A stretch of 64,000 bases of DNA. Origin: Rhizophagus irregularis. Lineage: Eukaryota; Glomeromycota; Glomeromycetes; Glomerales; Glomeraceae. Within the stretch, counting starts at the first letter, position 1. Every line of letters starts with the position of its first letter. This document shows, in pieces, positions 1 through 10,840 of this stretch. The notes under the pieces were generated by a model. That model did no database searches and was not told where the DNA came from. It saw only the letters and a list, made by a program, of their open reading frames with translations. The position numbers were made by a program, and so were the translations under genes. The stretch covers positions 5,456,001 to 5,520,000 of the forward strand of contig NC_089432.1 of the NCBI RefSeq assembly GCF_026210795.1, in the 5' to 3' direction.

Positions 1-1010
1 TCTTCTGGGGTGTAAATATGGGTAAGATCCAAATTTTTTAAATCTAGTGAAAAAGAAATTTATTGGATAGTAAATATTTCTATATTTGTAAGTACAAAAT
101 AGTTTCTTCACAATTAATAAAAGCACTTTACCGATTTCTTTCTTTTTTGGTGGCATGATTTAAGAAAGTTACTAAGAAAATCTTATATAAAAAAAAATTG
201 ACAAAATAGAAAAAATAATGTGAGAAAGAAAAAATGTATAAGGAAAGCTATTTATATATTTTTTAATTTGATACATTTTTGGTTAATAATTATGATAAAT
301 TATGACGCAATAGTTTTAATTTATAATGATGACACTCTGAAACATAAGATATAATCACATGAAGCATTCCAAATATTATATAATAATTATATACAATTCT
401 TGTAAATAAAATTAATGATAGACGTAATTTTTAAAATTATTGTTTGAATCATTTATTATATTACATTTCTTTTGTGACATTATATCTTTTAAGGTAATTC
501 AAATAATATTTTTTTGTAATAACTTGAATTTTTAAACGAGGTATGTAATTATATTTAATAATGACATATAATAATATTATTAATATGTAATTTTTTGTGC
601 TAATTAATGCTTATGTTCTGGTCTTGTCCCATTATTTGGAATAACACAAGATCCAAATACTAAAAAATTATATGGTTGTAATGGGAAAATGCCACTTGAT
701 AATTTAAGAAATGACTTATGTAGTTAAAGAGAATTTAGGCAAAAATCATAATGTGTAATAGAATAATGAAAAACAAAAAGGACAAGGATATTTATAATAT
801 AAAAAATTTTATTAAGAAATAATAAGAAATAGAAAGAATAGAATAAAGAATAAAAAGAATAAAGGATTAAAGAATGGGTTTAATAATTGTTAATAAATAT
901 AACAGAAAGAGAAAATATTAGAATAGAAGGAATAAAGTATAAAGAATTAGAAGTAAAAATAAGAAAAAAAATAAAAGAAAAAATAATTAAAATTTGTTAA
1001 AATTAAAGAA
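1..1010. other. AT-rich DNA without a gene
   Basis: Very AT-rich. No reading frame with recognisable content on either strand. From about 780 on the A-rich text resembles that before the second duplication copy (about 4190-4380), so the duplicated block probably begins here. Confidence 0.5.
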
Positions 1011-1136
1011 TATAATATAATCTAGATTAATGTTTTCAAAACTTAATAAACTTAACCATTAATATATAATTAAAGCTCCAAACCATATATTCAGAGCTTT
1101 ACATACTGTAATATATAATATTACCAAACTAAATAT

Positions 1137-2115
1137 TTTAAATTTTACTACATATATAGTTAATTGTTATTTCATTAGCAGATTTCCATAAAATGTGATG
1201 AAAACCAATTACTAATATAACAAATCCCTTTAACTTTATATTAGGTTTAGATTTTGTTATTTTAACATACTCATCAAATACTCCTGAACTAGAATAGTAA
1301 GAAAATATAAAATGAAATAAAAATTTATTAAAATTAAAGAACATAATATAATCTAGATTATATTTTCAAAAATTAATATAGACCTTTAATATATAATACA
1401 TATTATATAATATAATATTAAAAATGCAATATATGCTAAACTAATATTTTAAATTTTATTATATATGTAGTTAGTTGTTACTTCATTAGCAGATTTCCAT
1501 AAAATGTGATGAAAACCAATTACTAATATAACAAATCCCTTTAACTTATTAGGTTTAGATTTTGTTATTTTAATGTGTGCTTTTACTAAAAAAAATAAAA
1601 AATGAGTTAATAATATAAAATCTAAACAAATTATAGCATTTAGAATATTTTTGGCATATAAAAGAAAATTTGAATTTTTTTAGTAGTTGCGCCCATAAAG
1701 TAATCAAGATAAAAAATTCAAAAAAGAGGATAAGCATAGATGTGAGAAATTTCAGATGATTTTATATTAGATGTATTATTTAAATGAGATGTATTAGCAG
1801 GGGCCAAATTTTCTTTTTTATATTCATTAATAATCCTTTGCCAAAAAGTTTGCAAAAACTTCATATAAAGAAAGTGGTTTTCATTTACCTATTATAAGAA
1901 AGAAATTGTTAGCAGTGCATCAATATTTATTTAGTGATAAAAGAAGGTACATAGCCAATTCCTCCTCCAGAATTAGCAGACTTGTATCAACTACAAAATT
2001 AGGGTGCCCAAAAATGAGGTCTATGGATTGGTTACCAAGATGTCAGATCAGTAATTCTCCTAAGTCAAGACGCAGTCAACCAGGAGTTACCCTAATTTTG
2101 CAAAATAAAAAATAA
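1137..2115 (-). pseudogene. Deleted relic of the PD-(D/E)XK nuclease-like gene
   Basis: Read on the minus strand, 1137-1310 and again 1450-1575 encode the family C-terminal tail (SGVFDEYVKITKSK, then GFVILVIGFHHILWKSANE), nearly identical to the tail of the intact gene at 4480-5716. At 1745-1880 lies the start of the repeat exon (KFLQ..WQRII, KKENLAP-like). The catalytic core between tail and repeat exon is gone. The 60-70 codon frames in this stretch (for example the plus-strand one at 1906-2115) are shadows and not separate genes. It cannot make a working nuclease. Confidence 0.7.
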
Positions 2116-2460
2116 CACACCTTATTTTTATTTCAACATAAATAACCTAATTGAACAGAGATTTTGCCTCCTTTAGAAAGTGATAAAACAAATAGTATCA
2201 ATACTATTTAAATTCAAAAATCCACAATATGATGATTTACTACTTCATTTTTTTTATTCTATTTAGGACTAAATAGAATTTGGTCAATTGGAATTTGGTC
2301 AATAATTAAATATCTTTGCTAGATTCAAATTGCTAAGAGAGAGTAGGATAAATAATGAATAAAGAAAGATAAGTGAAAAAGTAAAGATAGGTCCTATCTT
2401 AGTTATATATATATTTGTAGGCAGGAATGACACATTAATGTTAATAATTGTCATTGAATT

Positions 2461-2775
2461 ACATCATTTAAACATAAAGTTACATTTTTTTTGTCAATAT
2501 GAGTCAATATTACCATGCATTTGCAGTAATTAATGAAGAACATGCAATATATTTCATTGTAGCATGACTTGATAAACTAACACATTAATGTGAATATGAA
2601 GTAATTAAATAATGTAATTAAATACTATATTACATATTCTTTGTTAATATGAGTTAATATTACCAAGCATTTGTCAGTAATTAATGAAAAACATGCAATA
2701 TATTTCATTGTAGGCAGCATGACTTAGGCTGACACATTGATGTAAATAATCTTGAATCAAAAGTCTTTATAGTCA
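2461..2775. repeat. Internal tandem duplication of about 130 bp
   Basis: A block with a T-run, GTCAATATGAGTCAATATTA, CATGCA(TTTG) and ATATATTTCATTGTAG occurs at 2461-2590 and again at 2630-2775. The right copy of the large duplication has it once (about 6420-6565), so the doubling happened after, or was lost from, one copy. Non-coding. Confidence 0.7.
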
Positions 2776-2790
2776 CAATCACAAAAGTGT

Positions 2791-4190
2791 CACAATTAAT
2801 ATAAAAAAAAGTACTATTGCATTTCATTACATTATTTAATATATACCTTTTTAATTTGTATTTTTAACTTTCTTTTTCATAAATTGAATAATATTACTAC
2901 CAAAAAATTAATATTAACCAAATGATTACAATATTTAAAATTTCATTCATGTCACTATCCTTTTTTCTCAAAGAAATAACAGAATGAGACTTGAGAATAA
3001 ACAAGGAATATGTTATAACTGTATCAAATTTGTTTGACTACAATGACCTTTCCTTAAATGAACAATTAATATTTAATACTTGCTGCTTGCATATAATAAT
3101 AATCACTAACTATGGCTCAATTTTTAACCAATTTATATACTTTTGCATATGTATTAATATATTCTTTAAAAAAAATTAATTGAGAAAATATGGAAGTTTT
3201 TTTATATTTGATTTAGTGACTTCAAAACCTGCCATACAATACTACCAGCAATTATTGATTTTTTTGTGATTTTTTCAAACTTTTCAGTTTTTTAAGTTAA
3301 ATAACTCCACGAAAATAAATTTTGATGCTTTAAAATGATCTGTGCCGCCCCTAAATCACATATTCTAAAAGTATACAAAATGTTTATTTTAGATTATTAA
3401 GTTTTCAATTAATCTATAGTTCACTCATGTACTAAGCAATTAACATGTAAAATTTGTAATTATATTATATATATAGTATAATAATTAACTATAGATATTT
3501 TTTATCTCCTGTATACAAAGATAAAAGATTATTATATGAAAATTTAAATAGTCATAAAAAAGTTTTATGAAATGAAAAAGCTAGAGAAAAAATTTGTGTA
3601 AATAATATAGTTAAAGAAAATTTTACAGGGTGTAAAGTATCTTAATTAAATAATAGATTAAAAGATTAGTTAGTAACTAAATATCACAAGTTGAAAATAA
3701 ATATTAAAAGTTAAAGTAATTTTCATTGGACTAGTAATATTTTTGCCAGGATAGTTGTTCATATTGATTAGTTTAATATAAGAAATATGATAAATAATAA
3801 ATTATTTAAAATATAGTAATAATAAATTGAAAATAGTAAATAAAGAAAAAATTTTAATAAATTGCTAAGAATAAGGAATAAAAGAATAAAATAGTAAAAA
3901 ATAAAAAAAAGGAGAGGAATAAAGAAAATTTTACAGTGTGTAAAGTATCTAGATAATAGATTAAAAGATTAATATTAAAAGTTAACATAATAGTTGCTCA
4001 TATTGATTAAATTCAAACTGTTAAGGAATATTGATAACTAAATAATAAATTATTTTAAAATATAGTAATAATAAATTTAAAGTATTATGTAAATAAAGAA
4101 AAAAAATTTATAAATTGTTAAAAAAGAATAAAAAATAAAAGAATAGAATAGTAAATAAAAACAAAAGAACAAGGAATTTTATAAAAAAGT
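2791..4190. repeat. AT-rich spacer with a degenerate tandem repeat
   Basis: No supportable gene. About 3596-3860 and 3925-4125 are degenerate direct repeats of each other, sharing AAAGAAAATTTTACAG, GTGTAAAGTATCT, TAATAGATTAAAAGATTA, ATAGTTG and AAATATAGTAATAATAAA. Part of the unit (CATTGGACT..CAGGATAGTTG) recurs near 6237-6285, inside the right duplication copy. Confidence 0.6.
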
Positions 4191-4479
4191 TAAAAGTATT
4201 TTGTTAGAAATAAAAAGAATAAAATAAATAATAAAGAAAATAAAAGATATTTAATACTGTAAATTGATAATAAATGTAACAAATAAGTATAAACTATAAA
4301 GAATTAGTAAGTAAAAATAAGTAAAAAATAAAAGAAAATAAAAAGAATAAAAGAAAATAAAGAATTAAAATTTGTTAAAATTAAAGAATATAATATAATC
4401 TAACTTAATATTTTCAAAATTTAGACTATTAATATATTATTATAATACTAAAAATGCAATATATGCTAAACTAAATATT

Positions 4480-5716
4480 TTAAATCTTATTATATATATA
4501 GTTAGTTGTTACTTCATTAGCAGATTTCCATAAAATGTGACGAAAACCAATTACTAATATAACAAATCCCCTTAACTTATTAGATTTAGATTTTGTTATT
4601 TTAACTCGCTCATCAAATACTCCTGAGTTAGAATAGTTTATAGCTTTTCCTTTTGAAATTGTTTTCATATATGAATTTAATTGATTCAACCCTTTATTTA
4701 ATGTTTCATCTATAGTTGTTAATTTTGTTTTTTTTTCTTCCTTTGACCAATATGTATATGATCTTTTTAATACAGATTCTTCATTTTCCTTTTCAAGTAT
4801 TTTATCTAGATTTTCAAGTTCATTTGCACCAAAATTATTTTTCTGATTACTATTAATAAGTCCAACTAATGATATATATTTCAATTCTAAAATAACATTA
4901 TTATCTCCTTCACTACTTAAAATAAAAATATCTGAATAACCAAAACGACCTGAACCTTTTTGCTTTTTACCATTAATTACTAATGAAAGTTCTGGAATGC
5001 AATACTTTAATGGCAAAAGATTTTCTACAATTGCTTGAAGTACAGGTTCATTTGCTGATGATAGAGACATTCGTGATCTTGATAATAAAAAAGTTTTTAG
5101 AATTTTAATAAAAGGTATGATATTATCTGCAATAAGACTTTCATATGCTGAAGCAACAAGAAGTGCATTATCAACAACTTGGATATATGCTAAATTATTC
5201 TTGTTTTGTTTTAAAATTTGGCTTTGTCTCTTCCAGTGTTCTAATGGATAATCATTAAATATAATTTAATAATATATTGCATATGAAATAGTATAAATAT
5301 TATAATAACTTACCATTAGATAAACTTTCTGTATCAGTAACATCATCTCTTACTCTTTTTAGCTTTCCCTTTTGTTTAGTTTCATTTATAGAATCTGATT
5401 GAGAAATTTCAGATAATTTTATATCAGATGTCTTATTTAAGTGAGATGTAACATCAGGGGCTAAGTTTTCTTTTTTATGTTCCTTAATAATCCTATCTGA
5501 TTGAAAAATTTCAGATGATTTTATATCAGATATCTTATTTAAGTGAGATGTAACAGAAGGGGCTAAGTTTTCTTTTTTATATTCCCTAATATCTGGTTGA
5601 GAAATTTCAGATTTTATATCAGATATCGAATTTAAGTGAGATGTATTAGCAGTGGCCAAATTTTCTTTTTTATGTTCTTTAATAATCCTTTGCCAAAATT
5701 TTTGCAAAAACTTCAT
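4480..5716 (-). CDS. PD-(D/E)XK nuclease-like protein, two exons
   Basis: Model: exon A 5716-5314, intron 5313-5241 (73 bp, GTAAGT..ATTAG), exon B 5240-4480. The phase-1 join keeps the frame open and adds 57 codons before the first Met of the second frame; about 387 aa in all. Exon A carries three tandem copies of a roughly 33-residue unit (KKENLAPxVTSHLNK.SDIK.SEI.QSD) ending in a basic stretch. Exon B has the nuclease signature: D in GRFGYSDIFIL and E-L-K in NVILELKYI (about residues 238, 253 and 255). The tail GFVILVIGFRHILWKSANE typifies a large fungal repeat-associated family. The active-site pattern suggests metal-dependent DNA cleavage, but activity is inferred. The true start is uncertain: in-frame sequence upstream of 5716 is open only to stops near 5740. 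Closest relative is the relic at 1137-2115. Confidence 0.7.
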
Positions 5717-5739
5717 ACAACGAAAGTGTTCTTCATTTA

Positions 5740-6116
5740 CCTATTATAAGAAAGAAATTATTAGCAGCGCATCAATATTTATTTAGTGATAAAAGAAGGT
5801 ACATAGCCAATTCCTCCTCCAGAATTAGCAGACTTGTATCAACTACAAAATTAGGGTGCCCAAAAATGAGGTCTATGGATTGGTTACCAAGATGTCAGAT
5901 CAGTAATTCTCCTAAGTCAAGACGCAGTTAACAAGGAGTTACCCTAATTTTGCAAAATAAAAAATAACACACCTTATTTCTTATTTCAACATAAGTATCC
6001 TGATTGAACAAAGAATTTGCCTCCTTTAGAAAGTGACGAACCCAAATAGTATCAATACTATTACATGTGTCTGTAGGTGATATTGAAGCAGTGATGAATT
6101 CACTGCTAAAATTCAA
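5740..6116 (-). pseudogene. Possible 5' exons of the nuclease-like gene, frame-broken
   Basis: On the minus strand 6116-5967 encodes a frame with DTCNSIDTIWVRHFLKEAN that ends at a donor-like GAAATAAG/GTGTGT. Further on, ELAMYLLLSLNKY and then NIDALLIISF lie in different frames before the KFLQKFWQR start of exon A. Such segments normally precede this tail in the family, so these look like N-terminal exons with frame damage, or with introns I cannot place. The same text is present in the left copy. Confidence 0.4.
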
Positions 6117-6565
6117 AAATCCACAATATGATGATTTACTACCTCGTTCTTTTAAATATTCAATTAAAACTAAATAGAATTTGGATTAATAACCAAGTAT
6201 CTTTGAAAATAAATATTACAAATTAAAGTACTTTTCATTGGACTTACTATTTTGACCAGGATAGTTGCTCATGTTGATTAGATTCAAATTGCAGGATAAA
6301 TAATGAATAAAGTGGAAAGCAAAGATGGGTGGGTATCTTAGTTATATATATATTTGTAGGCTGGAATGACATATTAATATTAATAATTGCATTGAATTAC
6401 ATCATTTCATGAAATTACATATTTTTTTGTCAATATGAGTCAATATTACTACCATGCATTTGTCAGTAATTAATGACGAACATGCAATATATTTCATTGT
6501 AAGCAGCATGATTTAGGTTGACACATTGATGTGAATAATCCTGAATTAAAAGTCTTTATGAATTT

Positions 6566-8400
6566 TAAAGTTTTTAGTCAATTATTTGTTTCATAATATT
6601 ATTGATTATAAAGTCAAAGGTCATGAAGTAATAATATTGACAAACCTTAAATATACAGTGATTTATGGAATAAATTTTGTAATTAAACATATACCCAAAT
6701 TAATCAAATCTCTATATACTTTTTTTTATATACTCATCCCAATAAATTTTGTTATAGAAAATATTATTTATGAGAATTAGCAAGTTTTAATTAATATAAT
6801 AAATTTTCAGAAATATATTGTCTTTAATATTGTCAACTGAAGTTAACTCATTGACTATACATTAAATTTACGCTTTATATTCTGCTATATATCTTACTAA
6901 AATACATGCTTAATATGAAATTTCAAGTAATATATATAGTAAGCCTACGTTGGAATATATTAAATGTAGGTCACCTTGTACTAATAGTTCCAGGGAAAAT
7001 AATAGAAATTTTGTTATCGTATCATTCAAAATTTATGTTATTAATTGTATCCCCATTATAAAAATGGACTGAAATTCAATTTACTAATGGGAAAAGCTTT
7101 GACAGAGGTAATATTTGGTAAGTAAATTAAGAGTGATGGCAAGTTCTTTTATATAAATAAATTGCGAAGGTCAGAAGATGGACTATTTAACGCTGATAAT
7201 CATAACCATCACTTGGAGTGACTTGGAAAAGAACGTGGATTAATGCTTCCAATCAAGACATGATTTGACTAATAAACAAACTCTTCCTTTAAAGTTTTAT
7301 AATCATCTGTTCTGATCTATTCTGCTTTCTAAAAAGGTAATGACATCACAGTGGAAAGTTAAGAATTCGATTTTTAAAATTGTGTTTGCTGCCTGTTTTT
7401 CGCAAGGGCTAAAATTTAAAATGATACATTTTCATGTAAATTTATTTGTAATTTCAATATATCAGGGGTGAAAATTCATACGAATATATTAGTTGTGTAA
7501 TGTCAAAGCCTGTCTTATATTATAATTATAGGTTATTAGGAGTTAATAATTAACTACACATGAAAAAAATATTCATGTGAAGAAATTATGATGTAGTTTG
7601 AAAATTTTCCAAAATTTTGATTTCTTGATGTAATACGAAGCGTTAATTAAAACAACACATTTTCTTTGTTGGCATTCTGTATGTATCTTTTATTTTTGAT
7701 GATGTTATTTAAGATACGATTGCCACTAAATCCTTTGCTAATAAAATAAAATTATTTTTTATTTTTTTTCGTTCTAATTATCATGTTAATTTATGTATGA
7801 CTTATGGTACGTACATATGATATTCATTTGATAGTGACTTTACTTTCTATAAATAAATTAATTCAAAATATAAACCTAGTGAAAAAAAAGAATAGATTAT
7901 AAGAAAAAAATAGTCAAAAAAAAAATTTGTAAGAAAATTATGTAAAATAGTGTTTAAAGAATTAAGGAAAAGAGTTTGAAATATGAATAAAATCAAAATA
8001 TATTTTAGTAATATTTTTCCAAGTTCATACACTCATACCAGGATTAACGTAATAGATTAAGCCTTAATAGTATTTACATAAATACATAATTTATCTGTTA
8101 TAATGAGCATTCATATTTTCATTTGGTCATAAAGTACGATCATATGTCATATGATTTGTACCGCCATCCGCCGATCATATATAACATAACCCTAAGTCAT
8201 TTGTCATTTGTCATAATTCATAAATTAACCAATCAAAAATTCAAAATAGAGTTTAAGATTATCTGTTACGATTTTTAGGATCGATTTAACTTCTTACCAT
8301 CACAAATTTTTTTTAAAAAAATGTCAGAATCACACTAATTCTAGGAATATTTTACTTTGGTTGATAACTCTAACAATAAATTAAACGCAAAAGCAGAATT
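6566..8400. other. AT-rich intergenic DNA
   Basis: No reading frame with recognisable content. The frames at 6586-6780 and 7847-8032 are low-complexity Ile/Phe/Leu strings typical of AT-rich shadows. No clear inverted repeat or element boundary was found. Confidence 0.5.
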
Positions 8401-8426
8401 TCTGTAGTTCAAAAAATGGAGTTCAA

Positions 8427-9660
8427 GTGACAGCATTAATACCTAGATGTTACACAACTAATAAAGCTAATTTGTGCCGTACTCATTTAGCAAATTGTAA
8501 TAACTTTAAAGAAGCACACATTACTGATGAAGTAGAAGAAATATTGTCTCGAACTGTACCTGAAGATAAACGAAAATTAGATAATTCTGGTATATTTTTT
8601 GATAAATTTATTATAATTATTTAATATAAAATAATTTCTTAATTTATTTTTTAGGCCACGCAAACTAATATTTTCGGTTCACGTAACATTAAAATTTAAA
8701 ATTGACCCGGGGACCCGGGTTTTATTTTTTATTAATAAAAAATTTTTATTATATGTCACGTGACTTACTAGTTTATTTCGTTCCAGTTTGTTCCTATCAT
8801 ACATGTACGAATAAGTTACAACTCTGTAACTTTAAAAGATTGGGAAGGTTTACCAGTTGAAAAAGAGACAAAAATGAAGGATTTTTCTAATGATATATCA
8901 TTTTCATGTTTGTCATCTAATTTCTGGGAAGCAGATTTTAAAGTACTATAAAATTTAACCAATAAAATCACTTGAAATCACGTGAAAAAAAATTTTACAT
9001 ATAAAAATTTTTTGGTCAAATTTTGAAAAAGTGACCCGGCCGGGTGAAGTGAACCGAAAATATTAGTTTGCGTGGCCTTATAACAAAAAGATAGTGGTAA
9101 TGAAAATACTCCCCTTAAACGTCATAGATCTTCCACTTCAACTATTTCTAGTATAACTTCAACAAGTTCAATTAGTAAACAATCAACTCTAACTAGCTTC
9201 TATAGAAGACCCATGTCATTTAAATATACACCTATATTTATGATTAAAATGTGTATTTCAAATGGTCTTCTCTTTCATTTGTTGAAAATAAGGAAACCAA
9301 AGCATTATTTAATTTTATTGCTCCTGGTCTTAAACTTCCAGATTGAAAAAAACTTGGTGGAAAACTATTGCTTAAAACCAAAAAAAAAAATTCAGAAAAA
9401 TATTCTTAAAATTGCACAATCATATGAAATTAGATTAACTGCCACATTTAATGGCTGAATAAACGTAAAGCAAGAAAATATTTGGGAGGTTACTTCAAAA
9501 GGGCAACCATTAATTTAAATTTGAATGATCACGAACTGAGAATGTTATAAAACATATTGAAACTCTAATGAATGAAACTGAAAACAAAAATGTATGTGAA
9601 TATGCTGCTGAAAATAATATATTTACAACGTAATTGTCTGCACAATTTAAATATAATATG
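8427..9660 (+). pseudogene. Decayed hAT-type transposase, N-terminal half
   Basis: The first segment (8427-8590) has a BED-type zinc-finger pattern: KANLCRTHLANCNNF, then EEILSRTVPEDKRK. A GT-type intron start follows at about 8591. After the MITE at 8654-9077 the frame resumes with the Ser/Thr linker (HRSSTSTISS, SKQSTLTSFYRRPM) that follows BED fingers in hAT proteins. From 9230 to 9640 fragments recall the start of the hAT catalytic domain (FNFIAPGLKLP, IRLTATFNG, NVKQENIW, SKGQPLIW) in shifting frames with stops. It is non-functional. The C-terminal hAT dimerisation region is not found here; a different relic at 45.9 kb has one. Confidence 0.7.
8654..9077. mobile_element. Harbinger-type MITE, 424 bp
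   Basis: Perfect 29-bp terminal inverted repeats (8654-8682 and 9049-9077), beginning GGCCACGCAAAC. They are flanked by TTA at 8651-8653 and TTA at 9078-9080. A TTA 3-bp duplication with GG-starting ends is characteristic of the PIF/Harbinger superfamily. Inside the ends are CCCGGG-rich palindromes (ACCCGGGGACCCGGGT near 8706 and ACCCGGCCGGGT near 9034). No coding capacity. It sits in, or at the end of, the intron of the hAT relic. Confidence 0.9.
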
Positions 9661-9700
9661 TTATATTAATAGTTACAATTATTTAGACAACAATTATGAT

Positions 9701-10221
9701 TAGGGATGCCAATGGTCAGTTCGGTTCGGTTTCGGTTTTAAACCCGCAGTTTTCAGCTGAAACTGAACTGACCGCAAAACCGACCGATAAAACCGAATTG
9801 CAAAACCGATCGCAAAATTACTGCAAAATTGAATGAACTAATGTTAGAAAGTGTTAATTATAATTTTATTTGATAATATTCCTTAAAATTATAATTTTTT
9901 TACGATAATAATGTCAATTTTGCGATTTTTTTCAGCGGAACGAAAAATCACGTGATCGACATGTAAAAAATTTTCTTATTATTTCAAAAATAAGGATACT
10001 ATATATATAAATAAACACCAAAATCATAATTTTTAATAGTATTCTCAATATAATAAACATTCTTTTCTTTTGGAATATATGATTAACTGATCAGTTTTTT
10101 TGTCGGTTTTTTTATATATAAAACCGATGGTTAACCGGTCGGTCTTGGACTGAAACTGAACCGTAACTGAACCGATAAAAACTGGTTATAATCGGTTATA
10201 ACCAAACTTTTGGCATCCCTA
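9701..10221. mobile_element. hAT-type MITE, 521 bp, with 8-bp target duplication
   Basis: Ends TAGGGATGCCA (9701-9711) and TGGCATCCCTA (10211-10221) are exact inverted repeats. The flanks are ATTATGAT on both sides (9693-9700 and 10222-10229), the 8-bp duplication expected of hAT elements. The interior is rich in inverted GGTTCGGTTTCGGT / ACCGAAC-type repeats near both ends. No coding sequence. Confidence 0.9.
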
Positions 10222-10385
10222 ATTATGATGAAAATATCCTGTAAAAGTTTTTCTTCCTTACATGATACATTAGATGAATCTAGTATTCAGTGATATTTTT
10301 AAAGAAAGTGAAATATTTAGAAGAATTTCTAAAGAAGCAGTTCGAATTATTAGTTTTCTCAATGGCCTAGGATCACCTGCGTATA

Positions 10386-10840
10386 TTGCAAAAAATTGTT
10401 ATACCCCAAAAAAGCATGTTGTATATTTTACAACTCATCAACTACTTACCCCTTCCAAACATCACATTATCTTTCAACCCAAACGTTAATCATATCTCTG
10501 AACTGAGAGTCCCAGTTTGCGATTCTTGTAAAAAACCTTCACAAGGTTCCCTTGCACAAGAGGAAATATCTATCCCCGATCTACTTACATTGTTCTCTAT
10601 GAAGAACTCCCAACAGCAATCCCTACTCTGCATACAGAAGTCTAGCTGGAATGATGAACCATTCACGTAATATTTGAGCACATGCTCTCTATTCAGAACC
10701 CAATATAACAGTGTTAATAACATAACCCATCACTCAATACATGATGTAACACTACAACGAGCTGCATCATGGTTAGCTCAAATTAACCCTTACCTTTGGT
10801 CATTCACCAACATGACATCATGAAATCAAAGATCAAGCAG
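10386..10840 (+). pseudogene. Helitron Rep/helicase relic, part 1
   Basis: Frame fragments: CDSCKKPSQGSLAQEEIS, PDLLTLFSM, TLQRAASWLAQINPYLW, SFTNMTS, and finally EIKDQAV running into the insertion at 10841. This corresponds to the region before the Helitron N-terminal (Rep) domain. The reading shifts frame and contains stops. The sequence resumes at 13648 after the 2.8 kb element and again at 15779 after a second element. Confidence 0.6.

Larger units (their letters stand above)
1010..2790. repeat. Left copy of a segmental duplication (partner about 4360-6565)
   Basis: Long stretches match the right copy closely: 1880-2110 matches 5740-5970, 2400-2480 matches 6340-6420, and 2640-2780 matches 6425-6565. 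This copy lacks the nuclease core found at about 4600-5400 of the partner. It carries the 3' tail of the gene twice (1137-1310 and 1450-1575). The two copies are direct repeats about 3.8 kb apart at their right ends, so they probably arose by tandem duplication followed by deletion. Confidence 0.8.
4360..6565. repeat. Right copy of the segmental duplication
   Basis: Partner of about 1010-2790. This copy retains the complete nuclease-like gene and its upstream region. The blocks 5740-5970 and 6340-6565 are near identical to the left copy, so the duplication is recent relative to most repeats in the window. Confidence 0.75.
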
